Assembly: GCA_012295225.1 (NCBI GenBank)
Contig: WMKK01000010.1
Location: 248,001-312,000 of the forward strand
DNA: 64,000 nucleotides
DNA from: Ostreococcus mediterraneus
Lineage: Eukaryota > Chlorophyta > Mamiellophyceae > Mamiellales > Bathycoccaceae
Direction: 5' to 3'
In this document: positions 1 to 9,390 of the stretch, in pieces
Numbering within the stretch: position 1 is the stretch's first letter
Layout of the letters: each line of letters begins with the position of its first letter
Notes under the pieces: generated by a model
Databases searched by the model: none
What the model saw: only the letters and a program-made list of their open reading frames with translations
Told to the model about the DNA's origin: nothing
Program-made: the position numbers and the translations under genes

Positions 1-181
1 TGATCGTCGTCGCCAGTCGCGCGATCGCCGCGTCGTACGATCGCGCGCCGCGTGAACCACCGAATGAAAAACCATCGTCGTCGTCGTCGCCGTCCGCGCG
101 CGCCATGCGCGTCGTCGAGTCGAGCGCGTCGTCGTCGTCGTCGTCGTCGTCGCTGAGACGCCGAATGTCCGAACCACGCTG
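1..181. other. Intergenic sequence with GTC/GAC microsatellites
   Basis: No gene is supported here. The stretch is GC-rich with two runs of GTC triplets (about 77-90 and 128-152). It probably carries the promoter and 5' UTR of the palmitoyltransferase that follows. Confidence 0.5.
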
Positions 182-1381
182 ATGGTCCGTTTTGACATTC
201 GTGAACCACGGCGCAACACCAAACCGCGCCCACGGCGTCGTCGCGGCATCGCGCGACGGCGTCGACGCGCGTTGACGCGCGTTGACGCGGACGAGAGTAC
301 GGCAGATATGGCGTCGACGCCATCGACGACGACGACGACGTCGACGACGACGACGAGGACGACGCGTGAGGTGGATAGGGATGCGGTGAAGACGATGGGT
401 GGCGATTGCAACGTGTTTTCCACGCGCGCGTGCGACGCGTGTCGCGCGCTCGGGTCGGTGATGGTGTTGTTAGTGATTGGGATCGTTGGGTTGACGTATT
501 ATGCCACGGTGGTTGTGGTGTATTGGCCGGTGGTGGAGGCTGGGGGGGAGGATGCGTCGCTGGCGACGGGGGCGTTGATCGCGTACCACGTCTTGGTGTT
601 CATGTTGTTGTGGTCGTACTTTGCGTGCGTGTTGACCGAAGCCGGTGGGGTGCCTGCGGGGTGGACGCCGGAGCCAGAAGATCCCGAGGAAGCCGAGGCG
701 GAGGCGAAGAGGAGTAACAGTGAGAAGCGTAGACGGTTTTGTAAAAAGTGTTCGGCGTGGAAGCCGCGGCGGACGCATCACTGTTCGGTGTGTAAGCGGT
801 GCGTGTTGAAGATGGATCATCACTGCGTGTGGGTGGTGAATTGCGTGGGGGCGTATAATTACAAGTTTTTCTTGCAATTCTTAGCGTATACGTTCTTGGC
901 GACGGTGTTGGATTCGATTTTGTTGTTGTCCAACTTTATCGATTTTTTCAAAGACGTCGAGGAGAGTCAGTCGAGCGGCGTCACAGGGTCGGAGGCTGAG
1001 GTGGACCCAGCCGAAGGTACGCAACTCGCGGTGGTCTTTGTGACGTTTATCGTCAGTGTGGCATTTTCTGCGTCGTTGCTTGGGTTTTTGGTGATGCATA
1101 CAAACTTGATTCTCAGCAACATGACGACGATTGAAATGTACGAAAAGAAAAAGACGCTCCCGTGGAAGTATGATCTCGGGAAATTTAGAAATTTCAAGCA
1201 AGTGTTTGGTGAAAACGTCTTCTTTTGGTTCTTCCCTGTGCACACGACCACACAGATAGAAAAACTAAAGGTTATAACGGGCTTGTCTGAAGGCGAATGT
1301 TTGGATGGCGACGCGTACTCGAGGGCGTGCGAGCCAGAGCGCGCGAGATTCTCCGTCGCCTCACCGCACGCGAAAAACTAG
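182..1381 (+). CDS. DHHC-type protein S-palmitoyltransferase
   Basis: Transfers palmitate from acyl-CoA to cysteines of membrane-associated proteins at Golgi, ER or plasma membrane. The cysteine-rich DHHC domain is complete: CKKCSAWKPRRTHHC, then CSVCKRCVLKMDHHC with the catalytic Cys at about residue 215. Two hydrophobic segments precede it (about 91-114 and 130-151) and two follow (about 230-252 and 283-306), the normal four-helix layout. After the last helix come TTIE and a conserved aromatic-rich tail. The first 70 residues are Arg- and Thr-rich low complexity; starts at 308 or 395 would give a more typical length and are equally plausible. Family assignment is secure; the protein substrate is unknown. 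Confidence 0.93.
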   Translation: MVRFDIREPRRNTKPRPRRRRGIARRRRRALTRVDADESTADMASTPSTTTTTSTTTTRTTREVDRDAVKTMGGDCNVFSTRACDACRALGSVMVLLVIGIVGLTYYATVVVVYWPVVEAGGEDASLATGALIAYHVLVFMLLWSYFACVLTEAGGVPAGWTPEPEDPEEAEAEAKRSNSEKRRRFCKKCSAWKPRRTHHCSVCKRCVLKMDHHCVWVVNCVGAYNYKFFLQFLAYTFLATVLDSILLLSNFIDFFKDVEESQSSGVTGSEAEVDPAEGTQLAVVFVTFIVSVAFSASLLGFLVMHTNLILSNMTTIEMYEKKKTLPWKYDLGKFRNFKQVFGENVFFWFFPVHTTTQIEKLKVITGLSEGECLDGDAYSRACEPERARFSVASPHAKN

Positions 1382-1459
1382 ACAATCATTAGAAGTAACG
1401 CTGCATTACGCACATAGACTATTCATAGTTACACATACTCATTACAACATTCCCTGCCC

Positions 1460-2032
1460 CTAAGGTTGCCTGGACATGCTTTGTTTCAACGCGAGTTTTC
1501 TCGCCAACTCTCGAGGCGCGCTCGTCGCCTCGATGCGCTTCTCCAACGCCAACTTCTTCTCGCTCAAATTCTCCAACAACTCGTATCGAAGCTGCGGAAT
1601 CACGCGAGAACGCTTCTCAAACGCCGCAATCGCATCTTTCGTGCCATCACTGTGCGTTCGAAAGCGCGTCGTCAGTCAAACCTTTCGACGTCGACGTCGA
1701 GCGCGTAACACCTTTCAATCAATCAATCCAACGCACACGCACCTCATCGCAATCACCGCCCGCTCGAGCGTAGGTAAATCACTCGTCGCACTCGCTTCGC
1801 TCTGTATAGCCGCATTCAACACCGTCACCCGCAACCGTTCGCTCGCGTCGTCGACGTTTCGCATCGTCGCTTCGAGCGCCGTCTTGGTAAAGCCATCAAT
1901 GAAGCGTTTACCGCGCACCGCGACGTCGTCCGCGACCTCGCCCGCGGTGACGAACGGCAGGGACGTCGACACAGACGACGTCGACGACCCCGCGGCGGCG
2001 GCGGCGAGTCGCGCGCGTGCGGCGTCCACCAT
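1460..2032 (-). CDS. Spliced small coiled-coil protein of unknown function
   Basis: Two exons on the minus strand: 2032..1743 and 1649..1460. The intron (1742..1650, 93 nt) has donor AG/GTGCGTG, a CTGAC branch site about 25 nt before the acceptor, and acceptor GCACAG. Splicing joins ...ERAVIAM to SDGTKDAIAAFEKRSR in frame and gives about 160 residues ending LKQSMSRQP. The second half is strongly helical and charged (QLRYELLENLSEKKLALEKR), suggesting a coiled coil. It resembles small subunits of organelle-positioning or vesicle complexes (KxDL/BLOC-type), but I cannot assign a family. It starts 82 bp from the divergent gene at 2115, implying a shared promoter. Confidence 0.65.
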
Positions 2033-2114
2033 TCGCGCGGTGCGGAATGGCGACAGTGCGCGACGCTCGTCTGAAATTCTGCGCGGCGCGACGCCGCGCG
2101 CGACGAGGCGCGCG

Positions 2115-2115
2115 A

Positions 2116-2165
<50 letters not shown>

Positions 2166-2861
2166 ACGACGGCACGTGGGACGCGCCCGCGCGCGCCGCG
2201 AGGCGTCGCGGTGCCGCGCGCGAGAGGCGCGTCCCAGCGCTCTGTAGCCACCATCATCGCGCGCGCCTCGAACCGCGACTATCGCCGCGCGATTCGCGAG
2301 CGCGCGTTCGACGCCGACGCCGACGACGGGGACTTTTTCGCTGGCGCGTTCAGAGAGCTCGCGCGGTTCGAACGCGACGTAGACGCGAGATTGGAGCGGG
2401 CGTCGCGCGCGCCGGCGGCGTCTTCGTCGTACGAACGCGAGCAATCCGGCGTGGAGCGCGCAAGCGATGGGTCCATGACGCATAGATATTACGTCAGTGA
2501 ACGCGTGGTGACGTATGGCGGGCGCGCACCGCCGCATGCGGCGTCGTCTGTGTTCGGCGCAGGCGGAGCGCTCGCGAGCGCGTGCTGGCTCGCCGTCGGC
2601 GCCGCGTGGGCCGTCGCGACGCGTAAATTCCTTCTCGGCTACGACGGCACCACGTTCAAGGCGGATAAAGCGACAAAAATCAAATTAGCTGCGCAGTGGC
2701 CGGCGTTGTACGCCACGTCGGGGAAGTTTCGTAAGGAATTCCACGCCGCGTGTGACGCCAGCCGAGACGCCGCCGCCGGAAAAGCCGCGCCAAACGCGCG
2801 CGAGCTCATCGACACCGACGACGGCGACGCCACCGACCACGCGCCCGATGCGCGCACATAG
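2115..2861 (+). CDS. Putative plastid membrane protein, conserved hypothetical
   Basis: About 248 residues. It opens with a Thr run from a GAC/ACG microsatellite and an Arg/Ala-rich stretch that could be a plastid transit peptide. One hydrophobic segment (AGGALASACWLAVGAAWAVA, about residues 143-162) is followed by KFLLGYDGTTFKADKATKI and a conserved-looking tail LAAQWPALYATSGKFRKEF. The TTFK...WP pattern recalls small cyanobacterial and plastid proteins of unknown role, but this is recollection rather than proof. The start at 2115 was chosen because it clears the divergent spliced gene; in-frame upstream sequence lies antisense to that gene. Confidence 0.6.
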
Positions 2862-3083
2862 TCACATTTCATTCATTTCCACATTTATAGCCTCTGTATA
2901 GCCTCACGGATGCGCGCAGCAATAGCGTTATCATTTCACGCGGCGCCAGCCGAGCGCCAGCGGGAGCGTTTTGAACGCGCGCCTCGCCCTCGACTTCATT
3001 TCGAGCCGCGTCTGCGCGTCCTTCGGTGCGCACGCGCGCAACGACGCGTGGTCGACTCGTCCGCGCGCGCGTCCGCAGTCGCC

Positions 3084-5663
3084 ATGGCGCTCGCGCGCGC
3101 GCACGGCGCGCCGCTGTCGCTGGGCGGGACCAATTTGACGTCAACATCTGTCACGGCGCGCAAAGCCGCGACGCGCGCGCGCGCGAGGCGGAACGCGCGC
3201 GACGGCGACGATGGGCGTCGGAAAATGTCCGCGGCGCGGGACGGGGGCGCGCGCGCGGCGGCGCCTGGGTCGTCAAAGGGTGCGGCGAACGCGGGCGCGC
3301 GAGGGAAGGAGAACGCGTCGCGACGTCGGAGGCGCCGCGCTCGCGCGCGCGACGACGATGGCGATCGCGAGATTAAATTGATCGTAACCGACGTGGATGG
3401 AACGTTGCTTGATGGGAAACAAGCGCTGGGGGCGGCGACGGAGCGCGCGTTAAGGCGGGCGGCGGAGCTCGGCGTCTCGACGGTGGTCGCGACTGGGAAA
3501 ACTCGCGGACCGTGGGCGCGCGATTTATACGCGCGGTTAGGCGATGTGAACGCAAACATGCCGGGATTATTTATTCAAGGATTGGTCGTGTGTGATGGCG
3601 CCGGGAAAGTGATCTCGAGTCGCACGCTAGAGTCGGGTAAGGCGAAGGAGATTTTGCGCTTTGCGCGGACGCGCGGATGCGTCGCGGTGGCGTTTTGTAA
3701 CGACCGCATCGTGTGCGCGACGCGAAATTCGTGGACGGATAAGGTTTTAGATTATGGCGAACCCGTGCCGGTGGAGTGCGGAGATTTAATCGCAGCGAGC
3801 GATGGGTTGGAGATTAATAAGATTTTATTGTTTGGCGAAGACGAGGCGGTGACGCGATTTCGAGCCGAAGCCGCCGTCGTGCTCGCGGATGCGTGCGATA
3901 TCACGACTGCGGTGCCTGGTATGCTTGAATTTTTACCCAAAGGTGCGAGTAAAGGGTCAGCGGTGCGAGAATTGTGTGAAACCATGGGGATTGATGCGGC
4001 AAACGTTTTAGCTATTGGCGACGGCGAAAACGACGTCGAAATGTTGACTTTCGCGGGCGTCGGCGTCGCCGTGGGCAACGCGAGTGCGGCGGCAAAATCC
4101 GTGGCGGATGTGGTATTAGAAGAAACGAACGATCAAAACGCAGTCGCTGCAGCGGTCGAAAAGTATGTCCTCGGCCCGCGGGCGCGAGAGATGGACGCGT
4201 TAGACAAGGCGACTGCGAAATCGGAGCAGACGCCCGTGGAGCAGGCGGCGCGCGCCAAAGCGAAACGACTCATCGATGACGTCCAAGCGCGAGTGAACGG
4301 AAAGTCGAGTGATGCGCCATCTAAGGCCTCGCCGCCGCCGTCGCCGTCTGCAGTACCTGCGGCGAGCGCGACGAAGGTTCCGCCGACAAAGGTTCCGCCG
4401 TTGAGCGACGAGGAGCGCGCCGCTCGTGCCAAAGCTGATGCCGAAGTCATGGCGCATCAAGCACGCATCAAGGCGGAAATGGAAGAAAAAATGATTGGCA
4501 TACTTAGAAAAGTCGTGAAAGGTGCACAAAGTGTCAGTGAAAGTGTCGTAGAGAAAGCGAGTGCGAAGAACACCGCGAGCATGGACGACGATGAATTTGA
4601 AGAGACTGTTAACGCAGCTTTCGGTGCAGCCGCCGCCGACGAAGGGTCAGCTAGTTTCGACAGTTTTGATGAAGACGAACTTGCTGAAATGAAGCAGCAG
4701 CAGCTCCAAGAGATGGAGCGCGCGGCACAAGCTTCAAAGGACCTTCTCGAGCGTCAACGAGCGAACGCGGCGCGCTTGAAAAAGCTGAATGAAGAGCTCG
4801 AAGCCGCCAAGGCAGCGCTCGCACAATCTCAAGGTGACAATGCGTCACCATCAGTACCACCAAGAACGCCGACTAGTGACGCAGAAAGCAAAGAGCGCGC
4901 CAAGGCTGAGATGATTGTTGCGAAGACGTCGTTGAAGAAAGCCATCGCCAAAGCCGAAGTAGACGCTAAGAATGCCGAGGCTGCGGTGAAAGAGGATGAG
5001 GCAAAGGACGCTGCGGCATCCAAAGCACCGAGTGGATTGTTTGGTTTCGTGGCGAGCGCTTTCAAGACGGTTTCGGCCATGACATCAGCAGAAAGTATCC
5101 AAAGACAACGCGAAGCTGAACGCGCGACAGCCAAGGCAAACGTGTTGTCTCGCGTCGTGTATTGCGATGGTGGTCGATCATGCACGCCGGATACTTTTGC
5201 GCGTATTCAAGAACAAATCAAAGCGTTGGAATCTAAAAATCCAACGAAAAAACCAGCGGCGAGTTCGTTAATGCTCGGTCGCTGGAGCTGCGCGTTTACA
5301 AATTCGTCTCAAATTCTTGGCACGGATAATTTCATCAAGCAAAATGGACCAGTTTTCTTCAGTTTTGATATCGAGACGCAACGTTGCGAGATTCAACGCT
5401 CGTGGCCGTCGCTTGTAGAGCGCGCGACGATGACGACGACGAGAGATGGCACCAAACTTGATTTAAACATTGAGCAATCCAAAGTTTTGGGGATTCCTCT
5501 CCCGCAGCGCAACGTCGAACGCGATTACTCTTCGCTCGAAGTGACGTATCTTGATCTCGATTTGGCAGTGTGTCGAGGCTGCGATGAAACAGTATATGTT
5601 TTCATTCAAAACGACCCAAGCTATCGTTTGAGCGCCGATGGAACGCAAAAGATGTTGCGCTAA
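3084..5663 (+). CDS. HAD phosphatase (Cof type) fused to PAP/fibrillin domain
   Basis: An 859-residue plastid-type fusion. After a basic transit-like N terminus, a Cof/HAD-IIB hydrolase runs from about residue 97 to 365, with nucleophile motif DVDGTLLD, the Thr/Lys motif VVATGKTRGPWA and the acidic motif GDGENDVEM. A long Ala/Lys/Glu-rich linker with coiled-coil character follows (about 375-690). The C-terminal 150 residues match the plastid lipid-associated protein (fibrillin) fold: LMLGRWSCAFTNSSQILG near its start and TYLDLDLAVCRGCDETVYVF near its end. Expected roles are sugar-phosphate or nucleotide dephosphorylation tethered to plastoglobules or thylakoids. ATG 3084 is preferred; 3225 is also possible. 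Confidence 0.85.
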   Translation: MALARAHGAPLSLGGTNLTSTSVTARKAATRARARRNARDGDDGRRKMSAARDGGARAAAPGSSKGAANAGARGKENASRRRRRRARARDDDGDREIKLIVTDVDGTLLDGKQALGAATERALRRAAELGVSTVVATGKTRGPWARDLYARLGDVNANMPGLFIQGLVVCDGAGKVISSRTLESGKAKEILRFARTRGCVAVAFCNDRIVCATRNSWTDKVLDYGEPVPVECGDLIAASDGLEINKILLFGEDEAVTRFRAEAAVVLADACDITTAVPGMLEFLPKGASKGSAVRELCETMGIDAANVLAIGDGENDVEMLTFAGVGVAVGNASAAAKSVADVVLEETNDQNAVAAAVEKYVLGPRAREMDALDKATAKSEQTPVEQAARAKAKRLIDDVQARVNGKSSDAPSKASPPPSPSAVPAASATKVPPTKVPPLSDEERAARAKADAEVMAHQARIKAEMEEKMIGILRKVVKGAQSVSESVVEKASAKNTASMDDDEFEETVNAAFGAAAADEGSASFDSFDEDELAEMKQQQLQEMERAAQASKDLLERQRANAARLKKLNEELEAAKAALAQSQGDNASPSVPPRTPTSDAESKERAKAEMIVAKTSLKKAIAKAEVDAKNAEAAVKEDEAKDAAASKAPSGLFGFVASAFKTVSAMTSAESIQRQREAERATAKANVLSRVVYCDGGRSCTPDTFARIQEQIKALESKNPTKKPAASSLMLGRWSCAFTNSSQILGTDNFIKQNGPVFFSFDIETQRCEIQRSWPSLVERATMTTTRDGTKLDLNIEQSKVLGIPLPQRNVERDYSSLEVTYLDLDLAVCRGCDETVYVFIQNDPSYRLSADGTQKMLR

Positions 5664-5813
5664 GATCAAATACTATCGCCAACAACAAGACATCGTTTCC
5701 CCGTGAATTCGATGATGTAAAACGAAAACAACACAAAGAATTTCAAACTTTTTCTAAGCATCATACAACATAAACTGCTACTACTTCTACTCGCTACGAT
5801 TCGTTTGGAACAT

Positions 5814-7745
5814 TTACAGCTCTTGTCTGACACCGTCGTGCATGTCATCTCCTGGCGCACTACGGACGTGGAAGTTCACTAATGTCGGTTGCATGTACGC
5901 TGAAGACAAACTCAACGCAAACGGCAACACGGGGTGGAACACGTATTGCACAAAGCGTTTACTTCGCGCCGAATTCGCCAATGCATTATTCACCATGAGC
6001 TTGAAACTCACTTGTCGACGAGACCCTGGCGTGCGGCGGATGAATTTAATGCCAAAATCCACGTGAGGTTGCGGACGATCGATGGCAGTGATCATCCGTT
6101 CGTCGTATGAAAATAACCGCTTGTCGAAATACGGCGACGTCGAACGAAACTGTGGTGGGTAATCTTGCGTGCGAAACAACCGAGTGGCGATGGCGTTGAA
6201 CACTTCTTCATCGTCGCCATCGAAATCGGTAGTGCACGTGTTGCAATACGCCAGAGCTTCGCCTTGGCTACCCGCGAATCGCGCCCACGTGCTGTTGCCT
6301 CTCGGTGGCGCGTTCAATTCCTCATCCACGCCGTGCCATTGCGAATCACTCATGGACGTCGCAGCGTGAATGAATTTTGACTCGCGCATGTCATACACTG
6401 TATACATCGTTGGTCCAATCACTCGATCGCCACGGCGCGCCAACGCATACTCGGGCGTACCAAATTTAATCAGTAACAAGTTTGCGTCCAACATGCGCAT
6501 GCGAAGCATCACAAGCGACACGTAACGCTCAAAATTGCGATGTAACAATCGCAACGCATCCGCGCTCGACGACTTGCATGCGTCGCGATACAAAAATGTT
6601 ATTAATCGCTGCGTCAAACCGCTGAGCAGAGGACGTCTGGCGATGGCGAACGCTGCGCGCCGCGCCTGTATCTTTGCCCCAATTTCCCGCTCAACTTCGA
6701 TAAACTCGCGTTCGCGGGACTCGTGCTCGACGACAATTCGCTCATCCTCCGCGCACGCATACTCACCAATCGTGTGCATCTCTTCGAAACGTCCTTCAGG
6801 AAGTATTTTCAAAAACACCACGCGCTGATGTTTCAATGAAAGCACCGCTAACGTGTTGTTCCGAAGACTCACCGCGCCGTTGCGAGGCAAATGCATGAAA
6901 TCATCCGTGAACGTAAACGCGTCGAGCTTTTCGCCAGTCGTCGTCTTTAACAAATGAAACGTAATGCGCGCCATGGACGGCGCGCCTTGCATCCGAGCCT
7001 GCGCTTGTTCTGCCGCCTGCGCCTGCGCCTGCGCCGCAATGCGTCCCATTTCTCGTCTAGTATTCCCGACGTCCCCGCGTTCGTCCTCTCGCATCGCTCC
7101 GCCCGCCGCCACGCTCGCTCCATCCAACGGCGTCGCACACGCCGCAATAATAAATTCCCCATCACACACCTCGAGCATGAAATCTTTCACAATCGCATCG
7201 TCACCATCGCTCAATGACGTCATCCACGCGTCGTCAAAGTACCTCTTAAACGAGCTCAACGCGCTCGCTCGCCTGCGCGCCTCCTCGGGCACGACCGTCC
7301 CAGTCTCATCCCTTCGCAAGCATCCATGAAACCCACGAAATCGATACCCCACAAGTTCCTGCTGATGCCTCGATACCGCGATGAGCATACGGCCATCGGC
7401 GGTGAAACGGCGCGGGGTCACGTCGGGAAAGTCCCGCGCCCGCGTCGTCGCGTTGGGCGTCACGCCTCTCGCGTACACTTGTCTCGCCGCGTGCGTGCGC
7501 GTCCCAGGCGCGCCCGCATCGATCGCGCGCGCCATCGTCCAATGAAACACACTCGCCGGCGCGTGTTCTCGCGCGCGTTTCTTCCCGCTCGTCGACGGAA
7601 CCATCGCATCATCGTCAGCGCCAATCGCTTTATCCACCGTCATCGGCATCACTTCATCGTCCACGACATCGCTCGCCCGCGCGTCGCCTCCTCCACCGTC
7701 TCGCGCACGCGTCGCCATCGTCGCCGCGCGCGTCGCACCACCCAT
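5814..7745 (-). CDS. DET1: DET1 homologue (light signalling, CUL4-DDB1 cofactor)
   Basis: 643 residues with the DET1 family pattern: the N-terminal block ARQVYARGVTPNATTRARDF leading to PDVTPRRFTADGRMLIAVSR and the YRFRGF strand, central beta-propeller-like repeats, and the C-terminal block RLFSYDERMITAIDRPQPHV followed by FKLMVNN. DET1 with DDA1 and DDB1 forms the CDD adaptor of CUL4 ubiquitin ligases and represses photomorphogenesis in plants. Its job in a single-celled alga is probably CUL4-dependent proteolysis or chromatin control. An acidic/Ala-rich insertion near residues 225-255 (QAQAQAAEQAQARMQG) is lineage-specific. Convergent with the fusion gene on its 3' side and divergent from the glycosyltransferase, with 83 bp between start codons. 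Confidence 0.9.
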   Translation of the reverse strand: MGGATRAATMATRARDGGGGDARASDVVDDEVMPMTVDKAIGADDDAMVPSTSGKKRAREHAPASVFHWTMARAIDAGAPGTRTHAARQVYARGVTPNATTRARDFPDVTPRRFTADGRMLIAVSRHQQELVGYRFRGFHGCLRRDETGTVVPEEARRRASALSSFKRYFDDAWMTSLSDGDDAIVKDFMLEVCDGEFIIAACATPLDGASVAAGGAMREDERGDVGNTRREMGRIAAQAQAQAAEQAQARMQGAPSMARITFHLLKTTTGEKLDAFTFTDDFMHLPRNGAVSLRNNTLAVLSLKHQRVVFLKILPEGRFEEMHTIGEYACAEDERIVVEHESREREFIEVEREIGAKIQARRAAFAIARRPLLSGLTQRLITFLYRDACKSSSADALRLLHRNFERYVSLVMLRMRMLDANLLLIKFGTPEYALARRGDRVIGPTMYTVYDMRESKFIHAATSMSDSQWHGVDEELNAPPRGNSTWARFAGSQGEALAYCNTCTTDFDGDDEEVFNAIATRLFRTQDYPPQFRSTSPYFDKRLFSYDERMITAIDRPQPHVDFGIKFIRRTPGSRRQVSFKLMVNNALANSARSKRFVQYVFHPVLPFALSLSSAYMQPTLVNFHVRSAPGDDMHDGVRQEL

Positions 7746-7828
7746 CGCCGCCGTCGTTCGCCCCGACGTCGCCCGTCGTCGGCGTCAATCAATGCCGAAA
7801 AAGTGCACCACATGACGTCACGACCTCA

Positions 7829-9250
7829 ATGCGCGCCGCATCTCGCCTGCTCCCGGCGCCGTGGACGCGCGCGCCGCGCGCGCGTCGCGCGCATCGCATC
7901 GCGTGCGCGCCGTCTCCACCGCCGCGCGCGCTCTCCGTCGCGTTCATCGGGTGGGAATGGCCCGAAGAGCACGCGTCGGCCGCCGGTGTGCGCACCGTCG
8001 CTCTGGCGCGAGCGCTTCGCGCGCGCGGACATCGCGTCGCCATCCTCGCCTGCGCCGCGGAAAACCCCGCGAGCGAGGCGCTTCGCGCGGAAGGGTTCGC
8101 GGTGCGCCGTGCGCCGGCGAATCGAGGGCGAGAGACGCGCGAGGCGCTGGGGAAAGACGCGCCAGATGTCGTGGTGTTTGACCGATTTCTCGCAGAAGAG
8201 GCGTTCGGGGCGCGCGTTCGCGAGGATTTTCCGCGCGCGGTGCGCGTTTTGGACATGCAGGACGCGCATGCGTTGCGAAGGAAGCGCATGGAGGCGTGGA
8301 AGGGCGGTGCGCGCGCTGAAGAGGTCGTTTTAGCGACGCCAGATGCGAGAGATGTGAACTTGCAGCGCGAGCTCGGAAGCGCGACGCGAAGCGACGTGAC
8401 GTTGGCGTGTTCGCGCGTGGAGCTCGAATGGCTCGCGACGACGTGTGGGTTGAGGCGCGAGCGGCTGTGCGAGGCGAGCTTTTTCCATCCTCGAATCGCG
8501 CCTGGCGTCATCGGGGCGAATGAGGTGGAAGTTCGGGATGATTTTGAGCGCCGTCGCGGATTCGCAACCGTCGGGACGTTTAAGCACCTGCCAAACGTGG
8601 ATTCTGTTGAATTTCTCGCCGCGGAAGTGTGGCCGTTGATTAGAAAGGAGTTACCCGAGGCGACGATGGAAGTGTATGGGTCATACCCGAACGCCAAGGT
8701 TGAGCGATTTCATGCGCCTAAGCAGGGGTTTTATATTCGCGGGCGCGCCGAGCGATTGGAGACGCCGTTGCGAGCGGCGCGCGCGATGCTCGCACCCTTG
8801 CGCTTTGGGGCTGGGATTAAAGGCAAAGTTCTCGATTCTTGGACGCATGGGTTACCTGTGGTGACCACACCTATCGGTTCTGAAGCCACCGTGCTTGGGG
8901 TGAACGAGTTTTGGACGCCCGAGGCGGCGCCAGTGACGCCTGAGACGGGATGGGGCGGGTTCGGCGACTGCACGTCAGCGCGAGACGTTGCCGACGCCGC
9001 GGTCGCGTTGCACGAAAACTTTGACACATGGCGTCTCGCGCAAGCCAATGGCGCGCGCGTAATGCACGAGCTATTTATGCACGACGTGAACATGCCGAAA
9101 GTCATCGACGTCATCGAACGCTCGGTGGAGACCATCGACGAGACGCGCGCCGCGGATTTTGCGGGTCAAAGTTTATGGTACCACACCGACCGCTCGACGT
9201 TATACTTCTCCAAGTGGGTTGAATTGAAAGAGACGGGCGCGAACACGTGA
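7829..9250 (+). CDS. GT4-family glycosyltransferase, probably organelle-targeted
   Basis: 473 residues. An Arg/Ala-rich leader (about 1-35) is followed by ALSVAFIGWEWPEEH and GVRTVALARALRARGHRVAI, the N-terminal Rossmann half of a GT-B enzyme. The C-terminal half has ATVGTFKHLPNVDSVEFLA, LAPLRFGAGIKGKVLDSW and HGLPVVTTPIGSEAT, the nucleotide-sugar binding pattern of family GT4 (Glyco_trans_1_4). Donor and acceptor cannot be deduced. The leader suggests plastid or Golgi location. Converges on the PheRS gene downstream. Confidence 0.85.
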   Translation: MRAASRLLPAPWTRAPRARRAHRIACAPSPPPRALSVAFIGWEWPEEHASAAGVRTVALARALRARGHRVAILACAAENPASEALRAEGFAVRRAPANRGRETREALGKDAPDVVVFDRFLAEEAFGARVREDFPRAVRVLDMQDAHALRRKRMEAWKGGARAEEVVLATPDARDVNLQRELGSATRSDVTLACSRVELEWLATTCGLRRERLCEASFFHPRIAPGVIGANEVEVRDDFERRRGFATVGTFKHLPNVDSVEFLAAEVWPLIRKELPEATMEVYGSYPNAKVERFHAPKQGFYIRGRAERLETPLRAARAMLAPLRFGAGIKGKVLDSWTHGLPVVTTPIGSEATVLGVNEFWTPEAAPVTPETGWGGFGDCTSARDVADAAVALHENFDTWRLAQANGARVMHELFMHDVNMPKVIDVIERSVETIDETRAADFAGQSLWYHTDRSTLYFSKWVELKETGANT

Positions 9251-9390
9251 TGGTGCTGTTTTATTTTTGTCGTTTTTGTTGTTGTACCAGTGCGCGTCGC
9301 ACCGCTGTAACGTGCTAGAATGTAGGAAATCAATATTGAAAGAGTAGTGTAGAAATAGTTTGGCGCGTGAGCATCGACGTCACATCGACA

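Noticed and set aside
1476-2114. N-terminal extension of the plus-strand gene that ends at 2861
   Set aside because: This part is antisense to the spliced minus-strand gene at 1460-2032, which has good splice sites and protein-like composition.
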